Source of the DNA: Plebeiibacterium sediminum
Lineage (GTDB): Bacteria > Bacteroidota > Bacteroidia > Bacteroidales > Marinilabiliaceae
Length of the DNA stretch: 64,000 nucleotides
Assembly: GCF_026013605.1 (NCBI RefSeq)
Contig: NZ_JAPDPJ010000009.1
Location: forward strand, 51,854-115,853
Direction of reading: 5' to 3'
Part shown: positions 10,325 to 20,063 of the stretch, in pieces
Layout: every line of letters starts with the position of its first letter
Position numbering within the stretch: the stretch's first letter is position 1
The notes under the pieces: generated by a model
What the model was told of the DNA's origin: nothing
What the model saw: only the letters and a program-made list of their open reading frames with translations
Database searches by the model: none
Translations under genes and position numbers: made by a program

Positions 10325-10425
10325 TTTTATTTAGCCACCTTAAAACATATCCAAACACAATAATAAATTCTTTTGCGTGTTAGATTAGTGACACTGGAAT
10401 TAATAGTTTTATAATTAATAAAAAA

Positions 10426-12366
10426 ATGACACGAATTAAATTTCTATTTTCATTTATTGCACTAATAATTACAAGCATTACTTTTTCGCAAAACACACAT
10501 ACATTAGTAACTATTGGAGATCAAAACTACAGTATCGAAGAGTTTGATTTTATCTACAACAAAAACAATAGCTATACTGAAGATCCCAAATCAAAAAAAG
10601 AATACGTGGATTTGTTCGTAAACTACAAACTTAAAGTTCACGAAGCAATTGCTCAGGGTTTGGACACAATGCCATCTTTTAAAACGGAATATAATTATTA
10701 TAAAGATGAATTAGCCAAACCTTATTTATCGGATAAATCCATTACCGAAAATCTTAAAAAAGAAGCTTACGAAAGGCTTAATCAGGAAGTAAATGCAAGT
10801 CATATTTTAATCAGATTACCCAAATCGGCCACACCTGAGGATACCCTAAAAGCATATAATAAAATTAAAAGCATTCAGGAAAGAATTAAAAACGGCGAAG
10901 ATTTTAATAAGCTGGCTCAGGAATTATCAGAAGATCCTTCGGCAAAAAAGAACATGGGGAAACTTGGTTTCTTTAGTGGCTTTATGATGGTTTACCCATT
11001 TGAAAATGCAGCGTACAACACTCCCGTAAATCAAGTATCAGATATTGTTAAAACATCTTTTGGATATCACCTGATTAAAGTTCATGATAAAAGAAAAGCA
11101 AGAGGTGAACTAAGAACTGCTCACATCATGTTGATGTTTCCTCCCAATGCATCAGCTGATGTAATAGAAGAAAAAAAGGCAAAAATTGATTCTATTTATC
11201 AATTGGTATTAAAAGGAGAAGATTTTGGATCACTAGCTCAAAACTTTTCAGAAGATCGAAAAAGTGCCACAAATAACGGAGAATTACCATGGTTCGGCAG
11301 CGGAAGAATGATTCCTGAATTTAGTGAGCCTGCATTTAAATTAGATACTGTTGGCGCAATTTCTGAAGTTATTCGAACTCCTTATGGATTTCATATTATT
11401 AAACTATTGGAAAAAAGAGGTACTAAAAGCTACGATGAAATGGAAGAAGAAATCACTCAAAAGATTTCAAGAGATGAACGAGCTTTTAAAGGCAAACAAA
11501 GTGTAATTAACCGATTAAAGAAGGAATATAACTACACTCAAAATGATTCTATTATAAACGCTATTAAAGAAAACGCAAAATTACCAAACATTTCTGATGC
11601 AGATTTCTTTGCCAGCTTAAAAGATCCTCAACTAACGATAGTATCGTTTGACTCAAAAGATATCTCGATTAAAGATCTGACTGAATATTTACAATCTAAC
11701 AGACAATTTACAAAAAACAGAAAGGCAGCTATAATTGATCAATTGTTAGATACCTATTTAGAAGAGCAAATTCTGGATTTTGAAAAATCTCAGCTTGAAA
11801 ATAAATACCCAGAGTATAGATTTCTTTTGAATGAATATCATGATGGTTTATTGATTTTTGAAATCTCACAAAAAGAAATCTGGAACAAAGCGAGTGCTGA
11901 CACCACCGGAATCAAAAATTATTACAACAGTCACAAAGAAGATTACTTTGAGCCAGAAAAATTAGTTGGTAAAGCCTATTTCACTAAAGATAAATCTACT
12001 TTAAAATCAATCCAGGCTCAATTACAGGTAACTCCAAATATTACAACAGATTCATTAAAGCAGATTATTCCTGCGACAAACTTTAAATGCATAAACGGAA
12101 CATTTAGCAAAGGAGAATATGCTGCGATTGACAAAAATATCTGGAACATAAAAAAATCAGAAGGAAAAATTGATACTGACTTCCCATATGTATTTGCAAG
12201 TGGCGAAACAGTACCTAAAAAATATAAACAACTAGAAGAAACAAAAGGGCAGGTTATTAGTGATTACCAAAACGAAATTGAAAAACAATGGATTGCCAGA
12301 TTAAAAGAAAAATACAATCCAATCATTAATATTAAAGCGCTTAAATTCTCAAAAAACAATAAATAA
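10426..12366 (+). CDS. Periplasmic peptidylprolyl isomerase with two parvulin domains
   Basis: SurA/PpiC-like periplasmic folding factor of 646 residues. A signal peptide ends near TSITFSQ. Two parvulin (rotamase) domains follow, the first opening with NASHILIRLP (about 125-225) and the second with RTAHIMLMFP (about 230-335). Each ends in the typical YGFHIIK or FGYHLIK strand. The long C-terminal half (340-646) is helical and matches nothing I can name. It is first in a run of three related chaperone genes, with 3 bases to the next, so it is probably in an operon. The likely role is outer-membrane protein maturation. Confidence 0.9.
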   Translation: MTRIKFLFSFIALIITSITFSQNTHTLVTIGDQNYSIEEFDFIYNKNNSYTEDPKSKKEYVDLFVNYKLKVHEAIAQGLDTMPSFKTEYNYYKDELAKPYLSDKSITENLKKEAYERLNQEVNASHILIRLPKSATPEDTLKAYNKIKSIQERIKNGEDFNKLAQELSEDPSAKKNMGKLGFFSGFMMVYPFENAAYNTPVNQVSDIVKTSFGYHLIKVHDKRKARGELRTAHIMLMFPPNASADVIEEKKAKIDSIYQLVLKGEDFGSLAQNFSEDRKSATNNGELPWFGSGRMIPEFSEPAFKLDTVGAISEVIRTPYGFHIIKLLEKRGTKSYDEMEEEITQKISRDERAFKGKQSVINRLKKEYNYTQNDSIINAIKENAKLPNISDADFFASLKDPQLTIVSFDSKDISIKDLTEYLQSNRQFTKNRKAAIIDQLLDTYLEEQILDFEKSQLENKYPEYRFLLNEYHDGLLIFEISQKEIWNKASADTTGIKNYYNSHKEDYFEPEKLVGKAYFTKDKSTLKSIQAQLQVTPNITTDSLKQIIPATNFKCINGTFSKGEYAAIDKNIWNIKKSEGKIDTDFPYVFASGETVPKKYKQLEETKGQVISDYQNEIEKQWIARLKEKYNPIINIKALKFSKNNK

Positions 12367-12369
12367 AGA

Positions 12370-13218
12370 ATGAGAACCTTATATTCTATTGGAATTTTAG
12401 CAAGTCTTGTATTTAACTCTTGTTCCAATATGCCATCTACAGAATCATCTCCTGCAGTTGCATCTGTCGATGGCAAGGTATTAACCGTTGCGGAGTTACA
12501 AAAGGCAATTCCTAAAAATGTAAGTAAGAATGACAGTCTTGCATTTACACAGAACTATATTTCCAGATGGGTAAAATCTTCATTATTACTCCGAAAAGCA
12601 GAGCTAAATTTATCTCCGGAGGAAAAAGATGTAAAACAAATACTGGAAGACTACAGAGCATCACTATTAATCCATAAGTACCAACAAAAGTTATTATTAG
12701 AAAAACATTCTCCTCTGATAACCAATAAAGAAATTGAGGATTATTACAATAAAATGAGTGAGAACTTCATTTTAAATGAAGATATCATTAAAGGTATTTT
12801 TATTAAACTACCTCTTAATGCTCCTAACTTAACTCAATTACAACAATGGTATAAGTCAGATAATCCGGAAGATATGGTGACTTTGGAAGAGTATTGCTAT
12901 CAAAATGCAACTAATTTTGATATATTTCTGGATAAGTGGGTTACTGTAGATGCTATTTCAGGATTACTCCCTAAACCCATTCCCAACACCCCTAACTTTT
13001 TAAAATACAATAAATTTTACGAGGTTACAGATTCAACGTCACATTATTTAGTTTCATTCAGAGATTATCACAAAATCGATGAAATTGCTCCTTTACAATA
13101 TGTTACAGATAAAATTAAAGCTATCTTATTAAACAAAAAACGTATTGAATTCATTCAAAACTTAGAAGAAGAATTATACCAGGAAGGATTAAAGCAAAAA
13201 GTTATAAAATTCTATTAA
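12370..13218 (+). CDS. SurA-N-like lipoprotein without a parvulin domain
   Basis: A 282-residue predicted lipoprotein: the hydrophobic leader ends at Cys18 (FNSCSN, a loose lipobox). VASVDGKVLTVAELQKAI then matches the opening of SurA N-terminal chaperone domains. The helical body (40-125) looks like the SurA core. The segment after residue 130 is too short and lacks the parvulin signatures seen in both neighbours, so prolyl isomerase activity is unlikely. It sits 3 bases after one SurA-like gene and 21 bases before another. I infer a chaperone accessory role in outer-membrane assembly. Confidence 0.75.
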   Translation: MRTLYSIGILASLVFNSCSNMPSTESSPAVASVDGKVLTVAELQKAIPKNVSKNDSLAFTQNYISRWVKSSLLLRKAELNLSPEEKDVKQILEDYRASLLIHKYQQKLLLEKHSPLITNKEIEDYYNKMSENFILNEDIIKGIFIKLPLNAPNLTQLQQWYKSDNPEDMVTLEEYCYQNATNFDIFLDKWVTVDAISGLLPKPIPNTPNFLKYNKFYEVTDSTSHYLVSFRDYHKIDEIAPLQYVTDKIKAILLNKKRIEFIQNLEEELYQEGLKQKVIKFY

Positions 13219-13223
13219 ATTTG
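13216..13223 (+). promoter_or_regulatory. Possible internal promoter -7 element before surA
   Basis: TAAATTTG overlaps the stop codon of the preceding gene and fits TAnnTTTG. No TTG is at the proper distance upstream. It could give surA extra transcription within the operon. Confidence 0.35.
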
Positions 13224-13239
13224 CGCAAAACGATTATAT

Positions 13240-14607
13240 ATGCATAAAACAATTTATACTCTGATTATTACGCTAACTGCGACATTTCTTTATACCAATA
13301 TATCTTTGGCTCAAAAAAATGTAATTGATGAAGTTATTGCCGTTGTTGGTGATAATGCCATACTTAAATCTGACATTGAATACCAGTACCAACAAGCAAT
13401 CATGCAAGGTATGTCGGCAAAAGGTGATCTTAAATGTCAACTTTTTGAACAACAACTTATTCAAAAATTAATGCTAAACCAGGCTGTTCTGGATAGTGTT
13501 GAGGTTAACGAAAACTCGGTAATCAATGAAGTTGACCGTAAAATGAATATGTTTATTGATCGCGCAGGTGGTAAAGATAAACTTGAAGAGTGGTTTAAAA
13601 AATCAATTATACAGATTAAAAAAGAACAAATGCAGGTTGTTCGTGATCAAATGATGACACAATCCATGCAACAAAATATTACTGAAGGAATTGAACCTAC
13701 TCCTTCTCAGGTAAGAGCCTATTACAGAAAAACAGATCAGGATAGCTTACCAATGGTTCCTGTTCAGTACGAAATTCAGAAAATTGCTGTTTATCCTAAA
13801 ATTGAACAAAAAGAAATTGATCGAGTAAAATCTCAACTTCGTGATTTCCAACGTCAGGTTGCAGAAGGCAGAGACTTTGCGACTTTAGCTGTTTTATATT
13901 CTGAAGACCCGGGTAGTGCAAGTAGAGGCGGTGATATGGGTTGGGCAACCCGTTCCACTTATGTTCCTGAATTTGCCAACGTAGCTTTTAATATGCAGGA
14001 AAAAAATAAGGTTTCTAAAATTGTACAAACAGAATTTGGATATCATATTATTCAATTACTTGACAAAAAAGGCGAAAGAATTCATGTTCGTCATATCCTT
14101 ATTAAACCCAAAGTTTCTGCCGAAGCAAACAAAGCTGCAATAAGCAGATTAGATTCAATGAAGACTTTAATTGAAAGTGATAGTATTTCTTTTGATGAAG
14201 CTGCTTTCCATTGGTCTATGGATAAAGACACCAGAACAAACGGTGGTTTAATGGTGAACCAAAGAACCCAGTCTTCTCAATTTGAACTTGCTGAGCTTTC
14301 ATCAATGCGTTTACCTCTTTTAGCTAAAGAATTACAAAAATTGGAAGAAGGTGAAATTTCTAAACCATTTGCCATCAAAGATGAAAAAGGACATGATGTT
14401 TATGTGATTATTAAGCAAAAAAGAAAGATCGCTCCTCACAAAGCTAATATGAGTAACGATTATCAGCTTATTCAAAACATTATGACTGAAAAAAAGAAAG
14501 CTGATGCCATTAATGAATGGATTAAGGAAAAACAACTTGATACTTACATCACAATTCGTGAAGAATGGGAAGGTTGTAATTTTGAGTATAAAAATTGGAT
14601 AAAGTAG
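13240..14607 (+). CDS. surA: SurA-like periplasmic chaperone/peptidylprolyl isomerase
   Basis: Classical SurA layout in 455 residues. A signal peptide ends near ISLAQK. The SurA N-terminal domain opens with NVIDEVIAVVGDNAILKSDI. The first parvulin domain (about 170-280) has YSEDPGSASRGGDMGW and ends FGYHIIQLL. The second (about 285-390) opens with RIHVRHILIKPK. The family escorts outer-membrane proteins across the periplasm. It is third in the chaperone run and is followed by a small lipoprotein and the OstA-like gene, all envelope-biogenesis functions. Confidence 0.92.
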   Translation: MHKTIYTLIITLTATFLYTNISLAQKNVIDEVIAVVGDNAILKSDIEYQYQQAIMQGMSAKGDLKCQLFEQQLIQKLMLNQAVLDSVEVNENSVINEVDRKMNMFIDRAGGKDKLEEWFKKSIIQIKKEQMQVVRDQMMTQSMQQNITEGIEPTPSQVRAYYRKTDQDSLPMVPVQYEIQKIAVYPKIEQKEIDRVKSQLRDFQRQVAEGRDFATLAVLYSEDPGSASRGGDMGWATRSTYVPEFANVAFNMQEKNKVSKIVQTEFGYHIIQLLDKKGERIHVRHILIKPKVSAEANKAAISRLDSMKTLIESDSISFDEAAFHWSMDKDTRTNGGLMVNQRTQSSQFELAELSSMRLPLLAKELQKLEEGEISKPFAIKDEKGHDVYVIIKQKRKIAPHKANMSNDYQLIQNIMTEKKKADAINEWIKEKQLDTYITIREEWEGCNFEYKNWIK

Positions 14608-14665
14608 TTTTTTTAACTATTTTGTAGAGGCGTTTTTTGAAGAATGGAGGATGGTTTCTACAGGG

Positions 14666-15070
14666 ATGAAATACACTTGTATTATTTGCGTTTTATTTAT
14701 CAACTTTTCTTGTATTAGAGAGGCTTACAATATTACTGGCAAAGCCATCATTGTTGACAATGAAACGTTAAATCCTGTATCAGAATCCTCTGTTCAATCA
14801 GAATGCTTTTTCCAATTGAATATAGATGAAAGTTCAAGCGATTTTTCAAATTGCAAAACTGATAGTTTAGGCACTTTTGAATTAAATTTTTCTAAAGGGT
14901 ACAAAGTTAGCATGGTTATTGATGCTGAGGAGTATGTGCAAAATACAATTGTTTTTAACCCTAGAAAAGAAGCTATGCCGGATACAATATACTTAAAAAG
15001 GAAAATTCGTTTTGAAACGTCTGCTGCAAATCTAAAAACTGAAGAGTTACAGGAAAATAACTTAAAGTAA
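14666..15070 (+). CDS. Small lipoprotein with carboxypeptidase-regulatory-like fold
   Basis: Starting at ATG 14666 gives 134 residues; ATG 14651 would add five. A hydrophobic leader ends at a lipoprotein cysteine (INFSCIRE). The mature part looks like a single beta-sandwich of the carboxypeptidase-regulatory type: NITGKAIIVDNETLNPV, then a DSLGTFELNF strand. This fold is common in Bacteroidota surface proteins. It sits 58 bases after surA and 77 before the OstA-like gene, suggesting an envelope role. Specific function unknown. Confidence 0.65.
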   Translation: MKYTCIICVLFINFSCIREAYNITGKAIIVDNETLNPVSESSVQSECFFQLNIDESSSDFSNCKTDSLGTFELNFSKGYKVSMVIDAEEYVQNTIVFNPRKEAMPDTIYLKRKIRFETSAANLKTEELQENNLK

Positions 15071-15102
15071 ACACGCTGGTTTATTAATTCAGTTTTTACA
15101 AC

Positions 15103-15110
15103 TATTTTTG
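15103..15110 (+). promoter_or_regulatory. Promoter -7 element before the OstA-like gene
   Basis: TATTTTTG, an exact TAnnTTTG match 37 bases before the ATG. The -33 element is not clear. Confidence 0.45.
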
Positions 15111-15147
15111 ATCTCGTAAAATTTTCTTAACAGCAACTTATACAATA

Positions 15148-16731
15148 ATGCGAACTTACAAAAGCATTTTTACAATATTCATATGCTTATTCTTTGGAAG
15201 CTTTTATATTACTGCTCAAAAGAAGATCAATGTTAAACATGCTGATTTCCTAAAAGGAAATAAGGTTGTTTATGGTGAAGACATTAATGTCTTGGTTGGT
15301 AATGTAAAATTTACTCACGAAACAGCTACCATGTTTTGTGACACTGCATTTCTTAACAAAAAAGAAAACAAACTTAAAGCTGTAGGAAATATTCACATCA
15401 TTCAAAACGATACACTGCACTTATACGGCCGTCGCTTAAACTACGATGGCAATACCGGATTAGCTGAAGTCAGAGAAGATGTTAAATTGGTGAATAAGGA
15501 CATTGTTTTAACAACTGACTATCTGGATTTTGATAGAAAAAACAACTTTGCTTATTACTTTAACAATGGTAAAATTGTTAACAAAGACAATACTTTAACT
15601 AGTAAATCCGGTTACTATTATCCGGATTCTGATATGGCATTTTACAAAGACAGTGTCGTTGTAAATAACCCAAAGTATACCATGTTTTCTGATACTTTAA
15701 AGTATCATACTATAACTAAAGTGGCCACTATTGAAGGTCCTACTTTTATTGTTAGTGAAAAAAATACCATTTATGCCGAATCAGGCTTCTACGACACTCA
15801 AAATGACGTTGCCTTACTAAAAGATAATGCATACGTTGATGGAGAGCAACTTTTAAAAGGTGATTCAATCCATTACGACCGTAAAAAAGGCATTGGGGAG
15901 GTATTTAACAGCATGGAACTTCACGATACCACCAACAATGTAATTATTACCGGCGACTACGGTTTTTACAATGAAATATCTCAGGATGCATTAACAACAA
16001 AGAATGCGGTATTGATGCAAATATATAATGCCGACACACTTTTTCTACATGCTGATACATTGGTTGCTGTTCCATTAGAAAATCCAAACGAAAAATTAAT
16101 TAAAGCCTATAGAAAGGTTCAATATTATAGAAGCGATTTACAAGGTAGATGCGATTCAATGGTATTTGATTCAAGAGATACAACGAATACATTTTATCAC
16201 GATCCTATTATGTGGTCATTAGGCAATCAACTAACATCTGATGAAATAAAAATGTACACCAAAGATGAAGTGCTGGATAAAGTTGATTTAATTGACCGTG
16301 CATTTATTATTTCAGAGGAAGACACTGGTCGTTATAACCAAATCAAAGGTTCATCAATGACTGGTTTTATTAAGAATAACGAAATATATAAAATTGATGT
16401 AAATGGCAATGCTCAATCCATTTACTACCCAATGGATAAAAAGGATGCTATCGGTGTTAACAAGGCAGAATGTAGCAATATGATTATCTATTTAAAGCAA
16501 CGCATGGTTAGTAAAATTAACATGCAGGTTTCTCCTACCGGAAAAATGTCACCTATTCTACTTGTACCAGATGAAGAACTCAGATTAGCTGGTTTTTATT
16601 GGCTGGATATGTTTAGACCTAAACAAAAAGAAGATATTTTTAATTGGAAGGAATTACCTAAAATAGACCGTGGAGAGGACAAATCTGAATACAATTTAGA
16701 TAACACTTACGAAGATTATAAGAATCAATAA
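15148..16731 (+). CDS. OstA/LptA-like periplasmic protein
   Basis: A 527-residue exported protein with a signal peptide ending near FYITAQ. The body consists of repeated short beta-strands of the OstA/LptA jellyroll type, for example LVGNVKFTHETATMFCDTAF and LKAVGNIHIIQNDTLHLYGR. In Gram-negative bacteria such domains form the lipopolysaccharide bridge (LptA) or the N-terminus of LptD. This protein is longer than LptA and lacks an LptD barrel, as in the Bacteroidota OstA-like family. Location directly after the SurA-like chaperones fits outer-membrane or LPS assembly. The exact role is inferred. Confidence 0.8.
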   Translation: MRTYKSIFTIFICLFFGSFYITAQKKINVKHADFLKGNKVVYGEDINVLVGNVKFTHETATMFCDTAFLNKKENKLKAVGNIHIIQNDTLHLYGRRLNYDGNTGLAEVREDVKLVNKDIVLTTDYLDFDRKNNFAYYFNNGKIVNKDNTLTSKSGYYYPDSDMAFYKDSVVVNNPKYTMFSDTLKYHTITKVATIEGPTFIVSEKNTIYAESGFYDTQNDVALLKDNAYVDGEQLLKGDSIHYDRKKGIGEVFNSMELHDTTNNVIITGDYGFYNEISQDALTTKNAVLMQIYNADTLFLHADTLVAVPLENPNEKLIKAYRKVQYYRSDLQGRCDSMVFDSRDTTNTFYHDPIMWSLGNQLTSDEIKMYTKDEVLDKVDLIDRAFIISEEDTGRYNQIKGSSMTGFIKNNEIYKIDVNGNAQSIYYPMDKKDAIGVNKAECSNMIIYLKQRMVSKINMQVSPTGKMSPILLVPDEELRLAGFYWLDMFRPKQKEDIFNWKELPKIDRGEDKSEYNLDNTYEDYKNQ

Positions 16732-16750
16732 ATTCTAACTTTAAGAAATA

Positions 16751-16782
16751 AAAAAAGCTGTATTGAAAAATACAGCTTTTTT
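16751..16782. terminator. Bidirectional terminator
   Basis: AAAAAAGCTGTATT at 16751-16764 pairs with AATACAGCTTTTTT at 16769-16782 around a 4-base loop. It has A and T tracts on both sides and serves the converging OstA-like and DUF2795 genes. Confidence 0.85.
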
Positions 16783-16802
16783 CTCCTTAGCCCTGGCTAG
16801 TA

Positions 16803-17024
16803 CTAATATTCATCTTCGTTAAAGAAAAAATCATCCTTACTAGGATAATCAGGCCATATATCTTCAATACTTTCGTAAATATCTCCTTCATCCTCTATCT
16901 CCTGAAGATTTTCAATAACTTCCAATGGTGCTCCTGAACGAATCGCAAAATCGATCAATTCATCCTTTGAAGCAGGCCAGGGAGCATCCTCTAATTTTGA
17001 TGCTAATTCTAGTGTCCAATACAT
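16803..17024 (-). CDS. DUF2795 family small acidic protein
   Basis: A 73-residue soluble, strongly acidic protein. MYWTLELASKLEDAPWPASK followed by DELIDFAIRSGAPLEVIENL matches the short DUF2795 proteins conserved across Bacteroidota, with the usual acidic tail EDIWPDYPSKDDF. The family has no established function. It is a free-standing gene with a terminator directly downstream. Confidence 0.85.
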   Translation of the reverse strand: MYWTLELASKLEDAPWPASKDELIDFAIRSGAPLEVIENLQEIEDEGDIYESIEDIWPDYPSKDDFFFNEDEY

Positions 17025-17101
17025 ACCCTGAAATTTTAACTGTTATAATTTGTTAATTACTTGTTTGTTATTTTTTGCGAATATAAAAAAAAACTAAACA
17101 C

Positions 17102-17662
17102 TTACAACTCGGGAACCCAAGGAATTTCATTTGTATTAAAATGTTTTGACAAATGGCGTGATAATACGAATAAATAATCTGATAAACGATTAATATATCG
17201 AACAACCCATGTATTAACATCCATTGTTTCACCCATTTCTAAAATTCTTCTCTCTGCCCTTCTGCAAATTGTTCTTGAAATATGACAATAACTGACACAT
17301 GGATCTCCTCCTGGTAATACGAAATATTTCAATGGAGGCAAAGCTTCTTCCATTTTATCCATCGCCTCTTCCAAGGTTTCAATTACCGAATCATCATATT
17401 GCATTTTATCTCTAAGATCAGCTACATTTGTATCTGTTGCCAGATATGCACCAACCTCAAATAGTCTGTTTTGAATTTCAATTAACTGATTTTTACTTTG
17501 CTCATCAATATCATAAGAGCGAATCATCCCAATAAAACTATTCAACTCATCAACGGTACCATAAGCTTCCAGTCTAACATCATTTTTAGGTACGCGGGTA
17601 CCTCCTATTAAACTTGTTCTACCTCTATCTCCTGTTCTTGTATATACTACGCTTTTCGCCAT
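17102..17662 (-). CDS. PduO-type ATP:cob(I)alamin adenosyltransferase
   Basis: Transfers the adenosyl group of ATP to cob(I)alamin to make coenzyme B12. It has 186 residues in a five-helix-bundle family. The N-terminal ATP loop is TRTGDRGRTSLIGG. YGTVDELNSFIG, RRAERRI and the C-terminal NRLSDYLFVLSR are the standard family signatures, with the active-site Arg/Asn/Asp residues present. No cobalamin enzyme lies in the window. The ABC ATPase gene lies 68 bases upstream on the same strand. Confidence 0.93.
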   Translation of the reverse strand: MAKSVVYTRTGDRGRTSLIGGTRVPKNDVRLEAYGTVDELNSFIGMIRSYDIDEQSKNQLIEIQNRLFEVGAYLATDTNVADLRDKMQYDDSVIETLEEAMDKMEEALPPLKYFVLPGGDPCVSYCHISRTICRRAERRILEMGETMDVNTWVVRYINRLSDYLFVLSRHLSKHFNTNEIPWVPEL

Positions 17663-17730
17663 TTACTCTATATTTTCATATTTCTTTATTGGTCAAGAAA
17701 CATCTTTAATTCAAAAAAGTTCGGATTTAT

Positions 17731-18444
17731 TTATGCAGTCTGTGTGGTTAAAACATCCTCATTTACCATATCCGACTCTATTTGTCCATCTTTTAATCTA
17801 ATAATACGATGTGCATGTTGTGCAATATCCTCTTCATGAGTTACCAAAATAATGGTATTCCCCATTGCATGGATATTTTCAAATAAATTCATGATATCTA
17901 CTGAAGTTTTTGAATCAAGGTTACCAGTAGGTTCATCTGCCAAAATAATTGAAGGATTATTGATTAGAGCTCTTGCTACAGCTACACGCTGTCTTTGTCC
18001 TCCGGATAATTCATTGGGCTTGTGCATGGCTCTGTTTTCCAGACCAACTTTTCTAATGGCCTCTTCTCCCCTTTTCAATCGATCTTGTTTTGATACCCCG
18101 GCATAAATCAATGGTAACATAGTATTTTCAATAGCTGAATACCTGGGTAACAGGTTAAAGGTTTGAAAAACAAAACCAATTTCTTTATTTCTAATTTCAG
18201 CTAAACGATCATCTGTTAAGTGACTCACATCGGTACCATTTAAAATATAAGTTCCTCCGGTTGGTGAATCTAAAGCTCCTATCACATTCATTAATGTGGA
18301 TTTACCAGAACCTGAAGGCCCCATTATGGCTACATACTCTCCCTTTTTAATTTCTACATCAACACCTCTTAATGCTTTAACCACTTGAGTTCCTACCTGA
18401 TAAAACTTTGTAATTCCCTTTATTTCAATTACATTTTCAGACAT
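17731..18444 (-). CDS. ABC transporter ATP-binding protein (LolD/MacB type)
   Basis: A 237-residue ATPase subunit with Walker [11 protein letters not shown]-loop FQTFNLLPR, signature [15 protein letters not shown], Walker [12 protein letters not shown] and switch His in [21 protein letters not shown] and [12 protein letters not shown] are characteristic of the MacB/LolD/FtsE group, which powers MacB-type permeases for lipoprotein release or export. No permease is adjacent, so the partner is encoded elsewhere. A -7 element TATCTTTG precedes it. Confidence 0.92.
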   Translation of the reverse strand: MSENVIEIKGITKFYQVGTQVVKALRGVDVEIKKGEYVAIMGPSGSGKSTLMNVIGALDSPTGGTYILNGTDVSHLTDDRLAEIRNKEIGFVFQTFNLLPRYSAIENTMLPLIYAGVSKQDRLKRGEEAIRKVGLENRAMHKPNELSGGQRQRVAVARALINNPSIILADEPTGNLDSKTSVDIMNLFENIHAMGNTIILVTHEEDIAQHAHRIIRLKDGQIESDMVNEDVLTTQTA

Positions 18445-18465
18445 AGTTTACAAATTTGATTTAAA

Positions 18466-18473
18466 CAAAGATA
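18466..18473 (-). promoter_or_regulatory. Promoter -7 element of the ABC ATPase gene
   Basis: TATCTTTG on the minus strand, an exact TAnnTTTG match 21 bases before the ATG. The -33 element is unclear. Confidence 0.45.
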
Positions 18474-18513
18474 ATTTTTTTAGGATGTTTTCATCCATTA
18501 TACGAAAGTAATA

Positions 18514-19305
18514 TTAGGGCCATTTTACAATATAATGTTGCTTCAGCACATCTTTATTAATAATAGCAATACCAAAACGAAATAAATCGAAGGATACAGA
18601 AACTTTATTATTGTCAATAATTTCATTCCACGCTTGCTCCATTCCTTTTGACCAGTGAATATCATCAAAAATAAATAAAGCTGAATCTGAGGCCTTTGCC
18701 AAACACATATTAAAATAACTTATCGTAGCATCATAACTATGGTTGCCATCAAAATACACCATATCCACCTGATCCATTTCACTCAGCAGCTTAGGCAATG
18801 CATTTTCAAAACTATCATTTAATAAACGAATGTTGGTAGCCTGAGCCTTTTTAAAAGTATTTTCAGCAACAGCTGCAATATTGGAACATCCTTCAACTGT
18901 AAAAACCGAGGCTCTAGAATTGGGCATTGCCAGATACAGTGTTCCTAATCCCAATGATGTTCCTAACTCAATAATATTTTGTGGCTTAAAACGTGCAATG
19001 AGCCTTGATATTAACTCACCTTGCATTCGAGGAGTTGCATTATACTTAACCAAACTACTAATTCGTCGAAGTTTATTCGAGAACTTTTTTGATCCGGCAC
19101 CTAAATCATTAACATCAACTTTCCTTCTATCTTCAAGTAGGTCTTTTCTTATCTTATTAATGAGATCAAAATGATAATATGAATCATTCTCATAAAAGTC
19201 ATGACGGACGATATCAAATGCAAAAGGAGGATGAATTCGATGCCCTTTTTTATACTTAGCTTTTCTACGATAATTTATATAAGCTTTTGCCTGGAACCAG
19301 TTCAC
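18514..19305 (-). CDS. Class I SAM-dependent methyltransferase
   Basis: A soluble methyltransferase of the O-methyltransferase type, about 263 residues from GTG 19305. The SAM-binding motif I is NIIELGTSLGLGTLYLA. The post-II acidic motif is MVYFDGNHSYDATI, and another acidic motif is ALFIFDDIHW. The N-terminal basic stretch with HRIHPPFAFDIV is common in Bacteroidota members. A TTG at 19323 would lengthen the protein by six residues, but it lies in a TATATTTG promoter box (19321-19328), so GTG 19305 is the better start. Substrate unknown. Confidence 0.82.
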   Translation of the reverse strand: MNWFQAKAYINYRRKAKYKKGHRIHPPFAFDIVRHDFYENDSYYHFDLINKIRKDLLEDRRKVDVNDLGAGSKKFSNKLRRISSLVKYNATPRMQGELISRLIARFKPQNIIELGTSLGLGTLYLAMPNSRASVFTVEGCSNIAAVAENTFKKAQATNIRLLNDSFENALPKLLSEMDQVDMVYFDGNHSYDATISYFNMCLAKASDSALFIFDDIHWSKGMEQAWNEIIDNNKVSVSFDLFRFGIAIINKDVLKQHYIVKWP

Positions 19306-19320
19306 TTTTTCTTTTTTATG

Positions 19321-19328
19321 CAAATATA
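19321..19328 (-). promoter_or_regulatory. Promoter -7 element of the methyltransferase gene
   Basis: TATATTTG on the minus strand overlaps the outermost possible start codon. With transcription starting a few bases downstream, the leader before GTG 19305 would be very short. Confidence 0.45.
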
Positions 19329-19497
19329 GAAATTACAATGAATCTCATTTGAAATCAAGCAAATTACCTTAGTTAACAAGAACAATAAACGATCCATTGG
19401 AAAATTACAATATCTATTAATCAAACAACAAATACCTGTAGAACACTACATATCAATACTTATCATTATTATTTATATTAAAATAGCCAATATCTAT

Positions 19498-19528
19498 TTG
19501 ATTTATAATACAACTAATAACATCTTTG
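19498..19528 (+). promoter_or_regulatory. Promoter of the Dps gene
   Basis: TTG at 19498-19500, a 20-base spacer, then CATCTTTG at 19521-19528, one mismatch from TAnnTTTG. The spacing is correct. Confidence 0.5.
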
Positions 19529-19569
19529 TAATACAAAATTAAATCAGAAACAATTAAATATATAGACTC

Positions 19570-20037
19570 ATGAAAAATTTAATAGGATTAGACCAGGATA
19601 AAGTACAAGTACTAGCACAAAAATTAAACTTATTATTAGCTAACTATCAATTATTTTATCAGAACCTAAGAGGTTTTCACTGGAATATTAAGGGTAAAGA
19701 TTTTTTTGAATTACATACAAAGTTTGAAGAGTATTACGATGATGCTGTTCTTAAAATAGATGAGATAGCAGAAAGGATTTTAACACTGGAAGCAGAGCCT
19801 TTGCACACATTTAGTGACTACCTGAATGCTTCTTCTGTTAAGGAAGCAAAGAGCGTTAACAATGGAGTTGATGCAATTAGTATTATCGTAGAAAACTTTT
19901 CTACATTAATTAAAATTGAACGAGAAATTTTATCACTAGCAAGCGATGCTGATGATGAAGGTACTGTTAGCTTAATGAGTGATTATATTTCAGAAACAGA
20001 AAAAACGCTATGGATGTTAAATTCTTATCTTAAATAA
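19570..20037 (+). CDS. dps: Dps/ferritin-like stress protein
   Basis: A 155-residue four-helix protein of the Dps family, which oxidises and stores iron and shields DNA during starvation or oxidative stress. The ferroxidase signatures are present: FHWNIKGKDFFELHTKFEEY and DDAVLKIDEIAERIL, supplying the inter-subunit His, Asp and Glu ligands. No lysine-rich N-terminal DNA-binding tail is evident. It is a single gene with its own promoter and terminator. Confidence 0.92.
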   Translation: MKNLIGLDQDKVQVLAQKLNLLLANYQLFYQNLRGFHWNIKGKDFFELHTKFEEYYDDAVLKIDEIAERILTLEAEPLHTFSDYLNASSVKEAKSVNNGVDAISIIVENFSTLIKIEREILSLASDADDEGTVSLMSDYISETEKTLWMLNSYLK

Positions 20038-20063
20038 AATAATATATCCAATTGTCTTTGTTT

